64,000 nucleotides of DNA from Hyaloscypha bicolor E (taxonomy: Eukaryota > Ascomycota > Leotiomycetes > Helotiales > Hyaloscyphaceae). Each line of letters starts with the position of its first letter. Position 1 is the stretch's first letter. Of the stretch, positions 21,535-31,793 are shown one piece after another. The translations under genes and the position numbers were made by a program. Location: positions 1,178,001 to 1,242,000 of the forward strand of contig NW_020194626.1 in assembly GCF_002865645.1 (NCBI RefSeq), in the 5' to 3' direction. Under the pieces are notes generated by a model, which made no database searches, had not been told where the DNA came from, and worked only from the letters and a program-made list of their open reading frames with translations.

Positions 21535-23892
21535 ATGGAGACCGACACTGTCCTTCATGGACAACTGCAACCCAACGCATATCGTACGCTGCAGCCGCAA
21601 GCAGCTCAAGCAATACAGCACGGCCAGCCGCACCTGGCTCACCATCCACTCGCGTCCCAGCCTGGTCTTGACCTGTCTGGACTCGACGATCCCGACTCGA
21701 CTTTCCACCAGGACCTCCGACTTCAAGATCCACATGGACAACATCCCTTCCAGCTCCCACGCTCCTTCGATCGCAACCATGGACATCGCCCCATGCACGT
21801 CCAAAGTGCCAGCCCGCATACCCCGCAGCAACAGCAACAGCAACAGCATAACGGTGGACAGTTTGGCATCCTGACAACAGAACCCATGCAGAATAACTCA
21901 ATTGCTCGTCTGCAACAAGAAGAGGATCTCTTTGGTACGCCAGAGGGCTCGGATCAGAAGAGCAATGGCCATCTGAGCACGAAGATTGTTGTTGCCCCTC
22001 CAAATCTTGCTGAATGGCGCCAAAGATTGTTCGACGTGGATGACATGATCACATTAAGTGAAGAAGAGTATGTTCCCTCTGATATTAATTATCTGGTTGT
22101 CGCTGACTCAGTTTACATAGGTACCAAACATACTTTCCTCACGTTGACAATGTCTATTCACACCGTTCGACCCAGACCTACAAGCGCAAGCCCTTCGTCT
22201 CTCACTATTGGGACTGTCGTCTTAAGGGCAGACCGCCAGGAACACCCAAGTCAAATGATCCGAACAAGAAGAAGAGAAAGCGAACTGCTAGAGAGCGTGA
22301 TCTTTGTGATGTCAAGATCAAAATCACGGAATACCTGCCGGGTGCTATGTTAGACGAAAACTTCGTTCCTGATGGAGGCCAACCAGATCAGAGCAATAAC
22401 TTCTTCTCTTCGGGTCAACCTGGAGGGCAAGCAATACACCAACACCAGTTTGGCATGACACTAGTCAATAGCTCTTTGAATACACCCCATCCTGGAGCCG
22501 GCGGTCAACGATACTACACAATTCAACGTGTCAACGGCAATGGTGGCAATGGAAAGGGCGATGGCGTCCCTGGCCCGCACAAGCATACTCTCGCTGAGAG
22601 CGATCGTATCAAGAAGAACAGTGTCCAGCGATTTGTCATGAAGAAGGACAAAGAAGAGAAAAAAACCCAAGTAAGTCTACAAGCGGCCCTGCTGGGCCCT
22701 GCTAGCACGATGCAGTGGGCCGGGGACACCCCGGTAATTTCAGGATCATCACCCCTAGAAATCCTGAAGTCTCACTCAGGCTTTTCATACTCAGACACAT
22801 ACATTGTGGCTCTTTGTTGTGGAAACAAGCCATGGACCTCAACATCAGTTGTGCCTGCAGCTTCGCTCAGGTGGCGTTTCAGGCCTTATTTCACACAAAC
22901 GTCTTTTTATTCTGGAGCACCGATTTTCGAGACATAGGCTGATTTCAAGGATCGACAGAAGACGTACCACAAGAAGGCGACTGGCAGTGCACTGGCAACT
23001 GTTAGAAAGCACTCGAAAGATCATGAATTAAAGTTGTTTGGAAGCTGCTTCTGGTGAGTAAAGCTGCCTGCATATAATCACGTTAGTATTACTGCCACAT
23101 CCCACTAACACTTCGTAGCCCATTTGTCCAGCGTGTTTGGATTGCAATGGAGTTCAAAAAACTGCAATACCAATACATCGAAGTCGATCCATACAAGAAG
23201 CCACAAGCCCTATTGGACGTAAATCCTCGAGGTCTTGTCCCTGGCATACGTCATGGTGATTGGGGATGTGGTGAGAGCACGATCTTGATGGAATATGTAT
23301 GAGAACAAATCGTGGTCCACAGCACGAAAACTTTGCTAACAAATAACAGATCGATGAGATTGGTGCGGCCTACCCTCTTCTGCCTTCACTAAACAGTCCT
23401 CAGCGACGGGCAGATTCCAGGCTCTGGGCTGATCACGTAGGTCGATTTATTGCCCAACAGGACGTTAAACGCTGACTGGGACAGGTTAATCGTAAAATCA
23501 TTCCTGCCTTCTACCATCTTCTTCAAGCCCAAGACTTCAACAAGCAAGCTGAGTGTACCAAGAAGCTCCAGGAAGAAATTGCGAAGATCGTCGAGGCCAG
23601 CGATGCTCAAGGCCCCTTCTTCCTTGGCCATGAAATGTCCTTTGTGGACATTCAATTCGCGCCCTGGATGATTCGACTGACTCGGGTCATGAAGCACTAC
23701 CGAGGTTGGCAAGACCCTGCCCCGGGAAGCAGATGGGGTCGCTGGCTGGATGCAGTCGAGAACAATGAGCACGTGAAAGCTACGACCAGTACAGATGACC
23801 TTTACATTGACAGCTACGAACGTTATGCCCAGAATCGCCCAAACACATCCCAGCTTGCTGATGCTATCAACGGAGGATACGGTCTGCCTTGA
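21535..23892 (+). CDS. Omega-like glutathione transferase with long Q-rich/basic N-terminal region
   Basis: The six exons are 21535-22067, 22121-22670, 22938-23053, 23119-23296, 23350-23436 and 23485-23892, giving 623 aa. Residues 1-175 are Gln/His/Pro-rich with a seven-Gln run near residue 100. Residues about 178-260 form a compact basic block: YFPHVDNVYSHRSTQTYKRK, SHYWDCRLKGRPPGTP, KKKRKRTARERDLCDVKIKI. After a Gly/Asn-rich linker and a Lys-rich segment (SDRIKKNSVQRF), the transferase fold begins at LFGSCFCPFVQRVW. The Cys of CPFV (residue 400) is the catalytic type used by omega-class GSTs for glutathionylation and thioltransferase chemistry. GESTILMEY is the glutathione-binding Ser motif. 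I recall the same architecture in other filamentous fungi. The basic block suggests nucleic-acid binding, but this is inference. Intron 2 is unusually long (267 nt). The ATG at 21535 was preferred over an upstream GTG. Confidence 0.85.
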
Positions 23893-24571
23893 TTATTTGC
23901 GGTTATGAGTTCTTTCCATGGGAGCAATAGCACACTTGGTTCGGAATGATTCACACGGAGTACGCGGGTGGGATGGAGTACCTGGCGTTTTGCTTTATTT
24001 TACAGCGTCGGGCGTGTTTATGACATGAATTATGGTCATGATCCACTGGCTATCTTAGCTGCGTTTGGAATGCGATCTCCCATGAGCTTTGCGAGTAGCT
24101 TTGCAATGAGCTTTGCAGTGAGCTTTGCAGTGAACCTGGCGATGAACTTTACAATGGCCTTTGCGATGATATTTGCGATGAATGAACAATTTGCACAATT
24201 CTTTAACCGTCTCAAGCCAAGTGGTGTCCCTCGCCCGAGCTATTTTCAATGTCCCAAGTGAGCCTGGTCCAGACCAAGCTCCCTTTCTCAAACCATTTCT
24301 CTCTGTATTCGGAGCCACAACTGCAGTACTACATCAACTCCATACCAAACATGAAGGACCGTTTTCTTATTCCAGAAGCTATCATGTTAATGCTAGTTTG
24401 TCTTTCACGACCGACCTGACCAGTCCTGGATCTGTTCACACCCTTATTTTCAGCGACAGGGAGGGAGGGACTCAGGGAGGACACCGGGTGACGAAGAAGC
24501 ATTTCAGAACAACAACAATTGAATTCTATGAACTATCCATACACGGGAGCCCGTATTTCCTTTTCCCCAAC
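23893..24571. other. Convergent intergenic region, GST-fusion / XFP
   Basis: This is 679 bp between converging stops. It holds a 12-bp tandem repeat (24082-24177) and probably both 3' UTRs. Confidence 0.5.
24082..24177. repeat. 12-bp tandem repeat, about 8 units
   Basis: Units resemble ATGAGCTTTGCA and diverge towards the right end (ATGATATTTGCG). Because the unit is a multiple of three, the frame stays open and encodes Met-Ser-Phe-Ala-like repeats within 23968-24261. I regard this as a minisatellite and not a gene. Confidence 0.85.
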
Positions 24572-27490
24572 TCAATTCACGAAAAATCCATCCTCCTTGC
24601 TATCCCCCTTCTTCCCCTTGCTACCGGCTCCACCTTCAAACACTGTCCCTTCAAACTTGGGAATATCAAACGTCCCCTCCGGATCCCGTCCCGATGCCAT
24701 AATGTACTCCTGCACCTTCGTAATCTGATGTCTGACCTCCCCCAGCAAATCCGTCATATCAAGCGCAACCTTGGAGTTGCTCCTCGCACCCCCTCTGATC
24801 GCCTGCTGCATGACATGGTATCTAGACACCTCGTTCCGAAGCATCATATCAAACGGCGTCGTCGTGCTGCCTTCTTCCTTGTAGCATGATATCGAGATAC
24901 GATCTAGATTCGGGCGTCCGAATAGTAAGCCTTTGATTTCATTCGAGTAGCCGTGGTAGTTGAAATGCACCGGTTTATCCTTCGTAAATAAGGCGTCGAA
25001 CTCGGCATTGCTTAAACTATGGGGATGCAGCGTCTCGGCCTCGATGATCATAAGGTCTGTGACGTTCACGACTCGCACCCGTAAGTTGGGACACTTGCGA
25101 CGGAGGATCGAGGCAGCGACTACTACTTCGAAGGTTAGTTCGGAACCGATTCCGACGAGTACTACGTCGGGGTCGAGGCCGGAATCCGTGCTAGCAAATT
25201 TCCAGACTGAGGCACCGGCTTGGCAGTGTCGGTCTGCTTCTTCTACGGAGAGGAATACTGGTTGGGGTTGTTTGGAGCCGACCATCCTGTGAAGGGGAAG
25301 TTAGTAGGTGTTTGGGGAGGGGCAGGAGGGTTGCTGGGATCAGAGACGACTTACAGATTGACGTAATTTTTTGAGCGAAGGCAGTGGGCGATGGTAGAAA
25401 GGAAGGTGTTCTGCTAGGTTAGCGTCCTCGAGGCTGCTGCGTGAGTGAAAGGGGTTAAACATACCGCATCCGGAGGAAAATAAACTCTCGCAGCGTCAGG
25501 CTTCAAGTTCAATACAGCCCCAATGAACGAAGGATTCTGGTGAGAGAATCCATTATGCTCTTGTCTCGTCCAGGTACTCGTCTCAATGTAGTTGATAGAC
25601 GAGATATCCGTCCTCCAGGTCGTCTCCCTAGCCATCTTATTGAATTTGCTATACTGAACCATCATCGTATGAATGATGCCCAAGAAGCTCTCGTAACTAG
25701 GAAAGATACCCGTTCGTCCAGTGAGAGTGTAACCTTGGAGGAAACCCTGGCATGTATGCTCTGACAGAATCTCAATGACTCGTCCACCTCGCGCGTTGGA
25801 GAATTCATCCCACTGGAAATCTCGGCCTGTATGGTTGAACACGGCATCCAACTTGTTGCTCACCAGTTCATCTGGAGAGAATAGTCGAAGAGATTTCGGG
25901 TTATCGACTAGTGCTTGGTCAATCAGTTTCCCAATGGCCTGCATACAGCTTTCCTCACTTCCCTTCTCGACCCCATATATCTGCCAATCGGGAACATTCA
26001 ACGGCTCATGATTCTTATACGTCTCGACTCTCTGTCCGAGTTTCTTGTGGCCCTCAGCAGGGATAATGCTCTTAATTGAATCGGTAGGTGCTCCTGCCGA
26101 GGTGAACAGTTGGGCGGGCCCGTAGGAGAGAAGCCATTTCTGGAGGTCGGCAAGTTGGTTCGCGCTGCTTTTGGCGGCCATGAGGGGGACTTGATGGGCG
26201 TGGAAAGAGCCTTCTACAAATTCGCCATCGACTTTCTTGGGCCCTGACCATCCTTTGGGAGTCCGCATAATCAAGACTGGCCACTGGGAGAATCATCAGT
26301 TTTGGTACAGAACGGGGGTAGCGAGGGACTCACGCGAGGCTTCATGATGGGCTTCCCGGATCGAGCAGCTTTTTGGATTTTACGGATCTCATTGAGTGCC
26401 CATTGTATACTTGTAGCTAAGTCACGATCCTGTCGAAGATCAGCATATGATGTGTCCCGAAATTGATCGACTTACGATGTCATCCAGATCCTCAACAAAT
26501 CTGCACTGGTACCCATAACCAGTGAACAACGAAACCACCTCCTTATCATCCATGCACCCATAAATAGTCCTCTCAGAAATCTTGAACCCATTAATGTGAA
26601 CAATAGGAATAACAGCTCCAGATTCAGCAGGGTCAATATATTTCGCTGCATGCCAGGCAGTCGCTGTGGGGCCGCTCTCTGCCTCTCCGTCACCAACGAT
26701 ACAAGCAACTATCAAATCAGGCTTGTCCATGACGGCTCCGAAAGCAACAGCAAGAGCGTACCCCAGTTCGCCACCCTCGTGAATGGAACCCGGTGTCTCG
26801 GCATTGATGTGACTAGGAAAGCCATGAGGAGTGGAGAAGCCAGTGATGAGGTTGTGGAGACCTTGTTTGGTTTGGGAGTATTGAGGGTAGAATTTCTCTA
26901 AACTGCCTTCGAGCCAGAGCTAGGTAACGGGGGAGTCAGCAATTGCTCAATTGGGATTGTTTCGGGAGAGGACATTGTCTTAAGGAAAATCTCATGAAAC
27001 AGTCACAAATAGGAAAGGGTTTCTCCCCCAACACCTACAGATGCGAGGATTGCGGGGGCACCGTGGCCGGGACCTACGACGTAGATAAGATCTAGGTCAT
27101 TCTTCCGGGTGAGGTAGTTGAGATGGGCGTAAACGAGGGTAAGGCCTGGGCATGTTCCCCAGTGTCCTAAAAGTCTGGGCTTGATATCCTCGAACTTGAG
27201 ATCTCTTTCCATAAGTGCATTGTCACTCAAGAAGATCATGGCTATTGTAATTAGCAATGAACTCGTAGCTCATAACACATATTCTCGCCGAACAACTATT
27301 TTCCCCAAGGGGATAGTAGAGACATACCAGCTGCAATGTAATTGCTCGCTCGCCGGAACTCCTCGAGACCTCTGAGATCAGCATCACTGAGAGCCACCTT
27401 CTCCAACCTGACAGACAACTCCAAGACACTATCTGGAATATGAGAAGCTAGAGGTTGTGGATTCGGTCTGTCAATCACTTCTCCAGGCAT
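24572..27490 (-). CDS. XFP: Xylulose-5-phosphate/fructose-6-phosphate phosphoketolase
   Basis: This thiamine-diphosphate enzyme cleaves xylulose-5-P or fructose-6-P with phosphate to acetyl-P plus glyceraldehyde-3-P or erythrose-4-P. The seven exons are 27490-27328, 27241-27039, 26919-26476, 26429-26334, 26283-25465, 25410-25355 and 25286-24572, giving 831 aa, the usual fungal length. Diagnostic blocks are LGHWGTCPGLTLVYAHLNYL, VGPGHGAPAILAS, the cofactor motif CIVGDGEAESGPTATAW, SEHTCQGFLQGYTLTGR, and MVGSKQPQPVFLSVEEADRH after intron 6. No targeting peptide is seen, so it is probably cytosolic. It lies head-to-head with acetate kinase, which consumes its product acetyl-P. The C-terminus has a Gly/Lys-rich tail. 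Family membership is clear; which of the two fungal XFP clades it belongs to is not decided here. Confidence 0.96.
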
Positions 27491-28297
27491 GTTGGCGGCC
27501 GCTCTTGATCAACCTGGAAAGGTGGGGATTATGATTATGATGTCAGACGTGAAGAGTTGAAGAAAGACGGAGACCGTGCTTGAATTGAGAGTGATAGGGT
27601 TCAGCAGAAAAACAAAATTTCCAGTGAATGGGGAAGCAATTTTGGGGAGAGAACTGCAGAGGGTAGTATATTTCACCAAAGCTCACCACGATGATGCAAC
27701 CGTTCAACACAAAACGGAAGATCCGGAATCTGCTGCCGGATTATCTGCTTCTAGCACTTTGGTAGGTCGAGCATAAATAAAATATGGTCTCCACAGGAGA
27801 GACCATTGGTCAATTGGGGCTCCAGTCCAGCAGCAGGGCTGGAAGCTTGATGCATGGTCGAGATCTGGACAACGTCATCGCTGGTGAGGGCTGAACTTCA
27901 GCCTCGCGCTTTGGGACCTGCTCAGCCTTGTTTATCCGTATATGGAGGATCGCCGGGCCTTTGCAAAGCTTTTCATTCGGACCGTTGGGTTGAGTGAAGT
28001 TGAAAAAGATGGCCTGATTCTTGGGAAGAATGAAGAATCCCATCATGGCGTGAGCTCAGGCTTCACACCCCTGCAACCGAAAACTGCCCCTGTAAAACTG
28101 CCCTAGTTAGGCTAAGTTTTTCGCTTGTGATAAGAATAGCGCCATCTTGACATCATCTCCTGATTATCGGCTAGTGGGGCATCGAGGGGCAGTCTGTTGA
28201 TTTTTGACGAAAAGTCCTGGCCAAAATCTTTCTTTTTAAACTGCCTAGGAACCCTATTTCTCGTTTGGAACACTTCTGAAGCTCTCTAGCTGTTAAA
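27491..28297. promoter_or_regulatory. Shared divergent promoter of XFP and ACK
   Basis: This is 807 bp between the start codons of two genes of one pathway. It contains an inverted repeat with 7-bp perfect arms (TGGTCTC at 27785-27791, GAGACCA at 27799-27805). An adjoining ATTGG, the reverse of a CCAAT box, lies near 27805. A GTGGGG at 28174-28179 fits the degenerate CreA consensus, but such matches are common by chance. Co-regulation is inferred. Confidence 0.6.
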
Positions 28298-29601
28298 ATG
28301 CCCAAAATCCTCCTCTCCGTCAACGCTGGATCCAGCTCCGTCAAGATATCAGTCTACGAAGCTTCCCTTAGCCAAGAACCCCAAGAAATCGCAGAGACGC
28401 GGATCGACGGTCTCACGGCCCCTCCTCCTCAATTGACATATATAAGAGGAACGCAATCGATATGCAAGGACAAGAAGCTAGAAGGAGAGAGGGTCGCTTC
28501 CCAAAACGACGCATTCAAATTCATGCTCGAGCAGCTAATCGCCGACAAAGACTTCTCCGCCATCAGCAACAAAGAAGATATCGCCATCGTATGCCACCGA
28601 GTCGTGCACGGCGGCGATTACGAGATCCCACAGATTATCAACGAAGATACATACCACCACCTCGAAGCGCTGACCGACCTAGCACCTCTGCACAACGCTC
28701 CCGCCCTCGAGATTGTCAAATTCTTGTTGAAAGAGTTGCCAGAAGCGAAGAATGTGGCAGTATTTGATAGTGAGTTCCACCAGAGCATTCCGGAGCATAT
28801 AAGGACGTACCCGATCAATCAGGAGATTGCGAAGAAGAATAAGTTGAGGAAGTATGGGTTTCATGGGATTAGTTACTCGTTTATTACGAGGAGTGTGGCG
28901 GAGTTTGTGGGGAAGAAGGAGAGTGAGACGAGTTTGATCATTCTCCACCTTGGGTCGGGAGCTAGTGCTTGTGCAGTGAAGAATGGGAAGAGTTGGGATA
29001 CGTCGATGGGCTTGACGCCTTTGGCTGGTTTGCCAGGAGCAACGAGGAGCGGCAACGTGGACCCGAGGTATGCGCCTTCTAGACTTCCCGGGAATTTAGA
29101 CTCACAACACGAAATAGTCTCGTCTTCCACTACGCAACAAATGTCGGGAAACTGTCTCCTTCCTCGACGGAATCGCTCCACATCTCCCGTGCCGAAGAGA
29201 TCCTCAACAAGGAAAGCGGATGGAACGCGCTCACCGGAACCACAAACTTCGGCACCATTGCCTCCTCAGACGACCCGAAAATGAACCTCGCCTTCGATAT
29301 CTTCGTTGACAGAATTCTTGGATATGTAGGGAGTTACTATGTTTCGCTACGTGGGAAAGTGGACGCTTTGGTATTCGCAGGTGGAATCGGCGAGAAGAGC
29401 GACCTGCTGAGAAAGAGAGTGACGGATGAGGCGAGCTGTTTGGGGTTTGAGATTGATGAGGAATTGAATGGGAAGAAGGTTAAAGATGTAGTACAGGAGG
29501 TGGGGAAGAAAGAAGCAAAGCATAGGACTTTGGTTTGCAAGACAAACGAGCAGTTTGAGATGGCGAGGTTTGTTGCGGTTGATGAGAAGTTGTTTGGGTA
29601 A
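28298..29601 (+). CDS. ACK1: Acetate kinase (fungal Ack)
   Basis: Acetate kinase interconverts acetyl-P + ADP and acetate + ATP. The two exons are 28298-29067 and 29118-29601 (intron 50 nt), giving 417 aa, the normal length. The ASKHA-fold phosphate motif SVNAGSSSVK is at residues 7-16. The substrate-site block is CHRVVHGGDYEIP, the catalytic-Asp region is NVAVFDSEFHQSIP, and the nucleotide-binding blocks are ILHLGSGASACAVKNGKSWD and LVFAGGIGEKSD. The signature TPLAGLPGATRSGNVDPSLV is restored across the intron. No targeting signal is visible. With XFP it forms the acetate-producing phosphoketolase route known from basidiomycete and ascomycete fungi. Confidence 0.96.
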
Positions 29602-29953
29602 AATAGAAAGACGGTTTTCAGCGTTTGACAGCGGTATAGACATGCGAGGGAGCGATTAATCATGAATGATGACCAGATTGTTGTGCAGCATACAATATGC
29701 TGTAAGAAAAAATCTATTTGAACTGGCGAAATCTGATTTGTTTGGTCCTGAAATCGGAAGTTCCATAAAAGTACCACCGGGTTCCCCTGCTCTCAGAACT
29801 CATGAGTCCTTGACTTTTGGCTGTTCTAATTGCAAGATTGTACGAGCCATTGTTGTCTTGTACCGGTAGAAGTACTTCTTCACTTGACAACTGTGAAGCT
29901 TCTGGGACTCGGTATTCCACCGAGTTCATTGCAACAACCATTCTTTCGTGTTT

Positions 29954-31030
29954 CTAATAACATTTCAACGAAAACCGTAGAACTTTCGTGCCCATCTGAG
30001 AGGGAGACTTCCGAACCGAAACCAAGCCACCAAGTCCTAAGGATATGCGACTTGTAAGCCACCATGTTAACGCTCCAAACAAAGTCGCCGATTCAATTTT
30101 CAAGACGCTTTTCCCCTCTATGCTGAACTTTCCGGAGCTAATTCCGTCTCCATCCTCCACAGAAGTTAAAGGCTTTCCGTGCACCAAGCCAGTGGCTGGG
30201 AACCTTCTCCCAAACCGCTTGAAGGTGCTCGAGCGCGTATCTAGCTCCCATACTAGGCTAGAATCGAACACTGGAAGATTCGCTGGTACCTCTTGAGCTG
30301 ATGGAGGAATCTCAGATGGGAACTCGTCTGAGCGTGTGGCTCAGTAACATAAATTAAAGTTCGGGGAAAGGCAGCTGGTGTAATATTGGGGAAACCAGGC
30401 CTCGAAGGAGCATGTTGCCACGGGCTTTGATTGATACGTCGAATTCTGGCTGCAGCAAGGTACGTGAAGAAGCCTTCTTCACCCACTCTTGATACTAAAG
30501 TAGTGAGGAGCTCGTGGAAAGTATTGGCTTCTAGTGCTTCCGATGAAAGAGGGAAAGCTGAAACGAAGGGTGGTTACATTGTCTGGTACTGCCATGCCTA
30601 AGAGGAAGGCAGTTTGGGCGTACCGCATCGGGACTTTGAAGGCCCTAGCGTGCGACTGCAGCACTATCTCGTCGTCCCTTTAAACAAACAATAAAGTAAT
30701 GACAACGCAGAAATCAAACCGAGCGAAACATGGTTACGCAGATGTAAAGAGGCCGGCAGGAGCGGTGAGAGAGAGACAATGATCAGTCGGTTGTGAGCGC
30801 ATGCTGTAAGATGTGATTTGCAAGATCTACATGCGGAATCGGGCTCCAAATTTTCCTTCTCCAGTCGCTGGATCTAAGATGAAGTGATCGTCGACGGTCT
30901 GATTGGTTCCTGGATTTGTTCTTATTCGGGGATAGTGTACCATCGTAGCAGACGAGGGGAAAGAGACCCCCTTGGAAGGCGCCACGAGTTCCCATCGGCC
31001 ACCTACCACAGTACTTTGCTGGAAAAACAT
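29954..31030 (-). pseudogene. Unrecognised multi-exon gene, apparently frameshifted
   Basis: Four stretches read like real protein and mostly join in frame. Exon b (about 31030-30831) contains GGRWELVAPSKGVSFPSS and DDHFILDPATGEGKFGARFR. A 153-nt intron (30830-30678, GTAGAT...AAAG) leads in frame to exon c (from 30677: DDEIVLQSHARAFKVPMRY, TAFLLGMAVPDN). Exon c and the next block (from 30555: SSEALEANTFHELLTTLVSR, GFFTYLAAARIRRIN) are in different frames with no usable intron. A one-base difference at a CCC (30551-30553) would join them. A 68-nt intron (30395-30328) then joins to 30327-29954 (PANLPVFDSSLVWELDT). The frame ends at 29954. A further protein-like piece (ICDPEATPTELQKCFSSK, about 31075-31020) suggests more exons upstream. 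I recognise no family. It could be a decayed gene or a sequence error. Confidence 0.35.
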
Positions 31031-31756
31031 TTCTGCAGCTCGGTTGGAGTGGCCTCAGGGTCGCATATCCGCACAGTTTTGATGCAAAAATTGTATGGCG
31101 TGATCGCATTTTAAGGGTCTCCTGATAACGATGTGCATATGCGTGGCTTGCCCGAGCGCAAGGGTGGTCGAAAACCCCGATTCCAGGGACTTGTCCAGGG
31201 TCCTCGTGCAACGCAGCCATCACGCACGCATGCCAAACAAAATCAAATTTGCAGGAGCTCTCCTCCGGAAGACAAGCATGGCGCTCCAATACTGTACAGT
31301 AATACAAATAATCAGCCATGGGCAAGCTGCAAAGGCGGGGTCTGCCCGGTGCTGCATGTCTTTCTGGGAAGAGTCTCGGTCCCATCTGCTCGTACTGTAA
31401 CAGCGACTCTTGGATGTCGATATCCTCGAGGTGAAATTACGAGCAATAAGGGAGCAGATCGTGGACTGCTAGCCTCGTTTCTAGCAAGAGACGGCCGAAG
31501 GCGAATAATAAGAGTAATTGGCAAGAATTGCCATTGCCATTGGCATGCGATGGGCACGAAGAAGAAGAAGAAGGCTGCTAGCAAGAGCCACGGCACTGTT
31601 GGCCTTCTGCGGCGCCTCGCTTGCTCACTCGCAGCCACAGCGGCCCACACTTCACTGCGCACAGTGGAGAAGGGCGCTCGAAGATCACGATCGTACACCG
31701 GGTTTTCGATTCAATACAGTGCTGAAAATGATGTCACGCCTGCTATGCTGAGCTTA

Positions 31757-31793
31757 TGCTGTGCTGTGCTGGGTGCTGTGTGCTGTGTGCTGC
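31757..31793. repeat. GTGCT-type simple repeat
   Basis: An imperfect short-period repeat of GCTGT/GTGCT units, with no gene link. Confidence 0.7.

Noticed and set aside
23968..24261. Open frame of 97 codons with Met-Ser-Phe-Ala repeats
   Set aside because: The frame is a by-product of a 12-bp tandem repeat whose unit is divisible by three.
30783..31385. Minus-strand frame of 200 codons
   Set aside because: It overlaps the better-supported blocks of the unrecognised gene in another frame and has no coherent composition.
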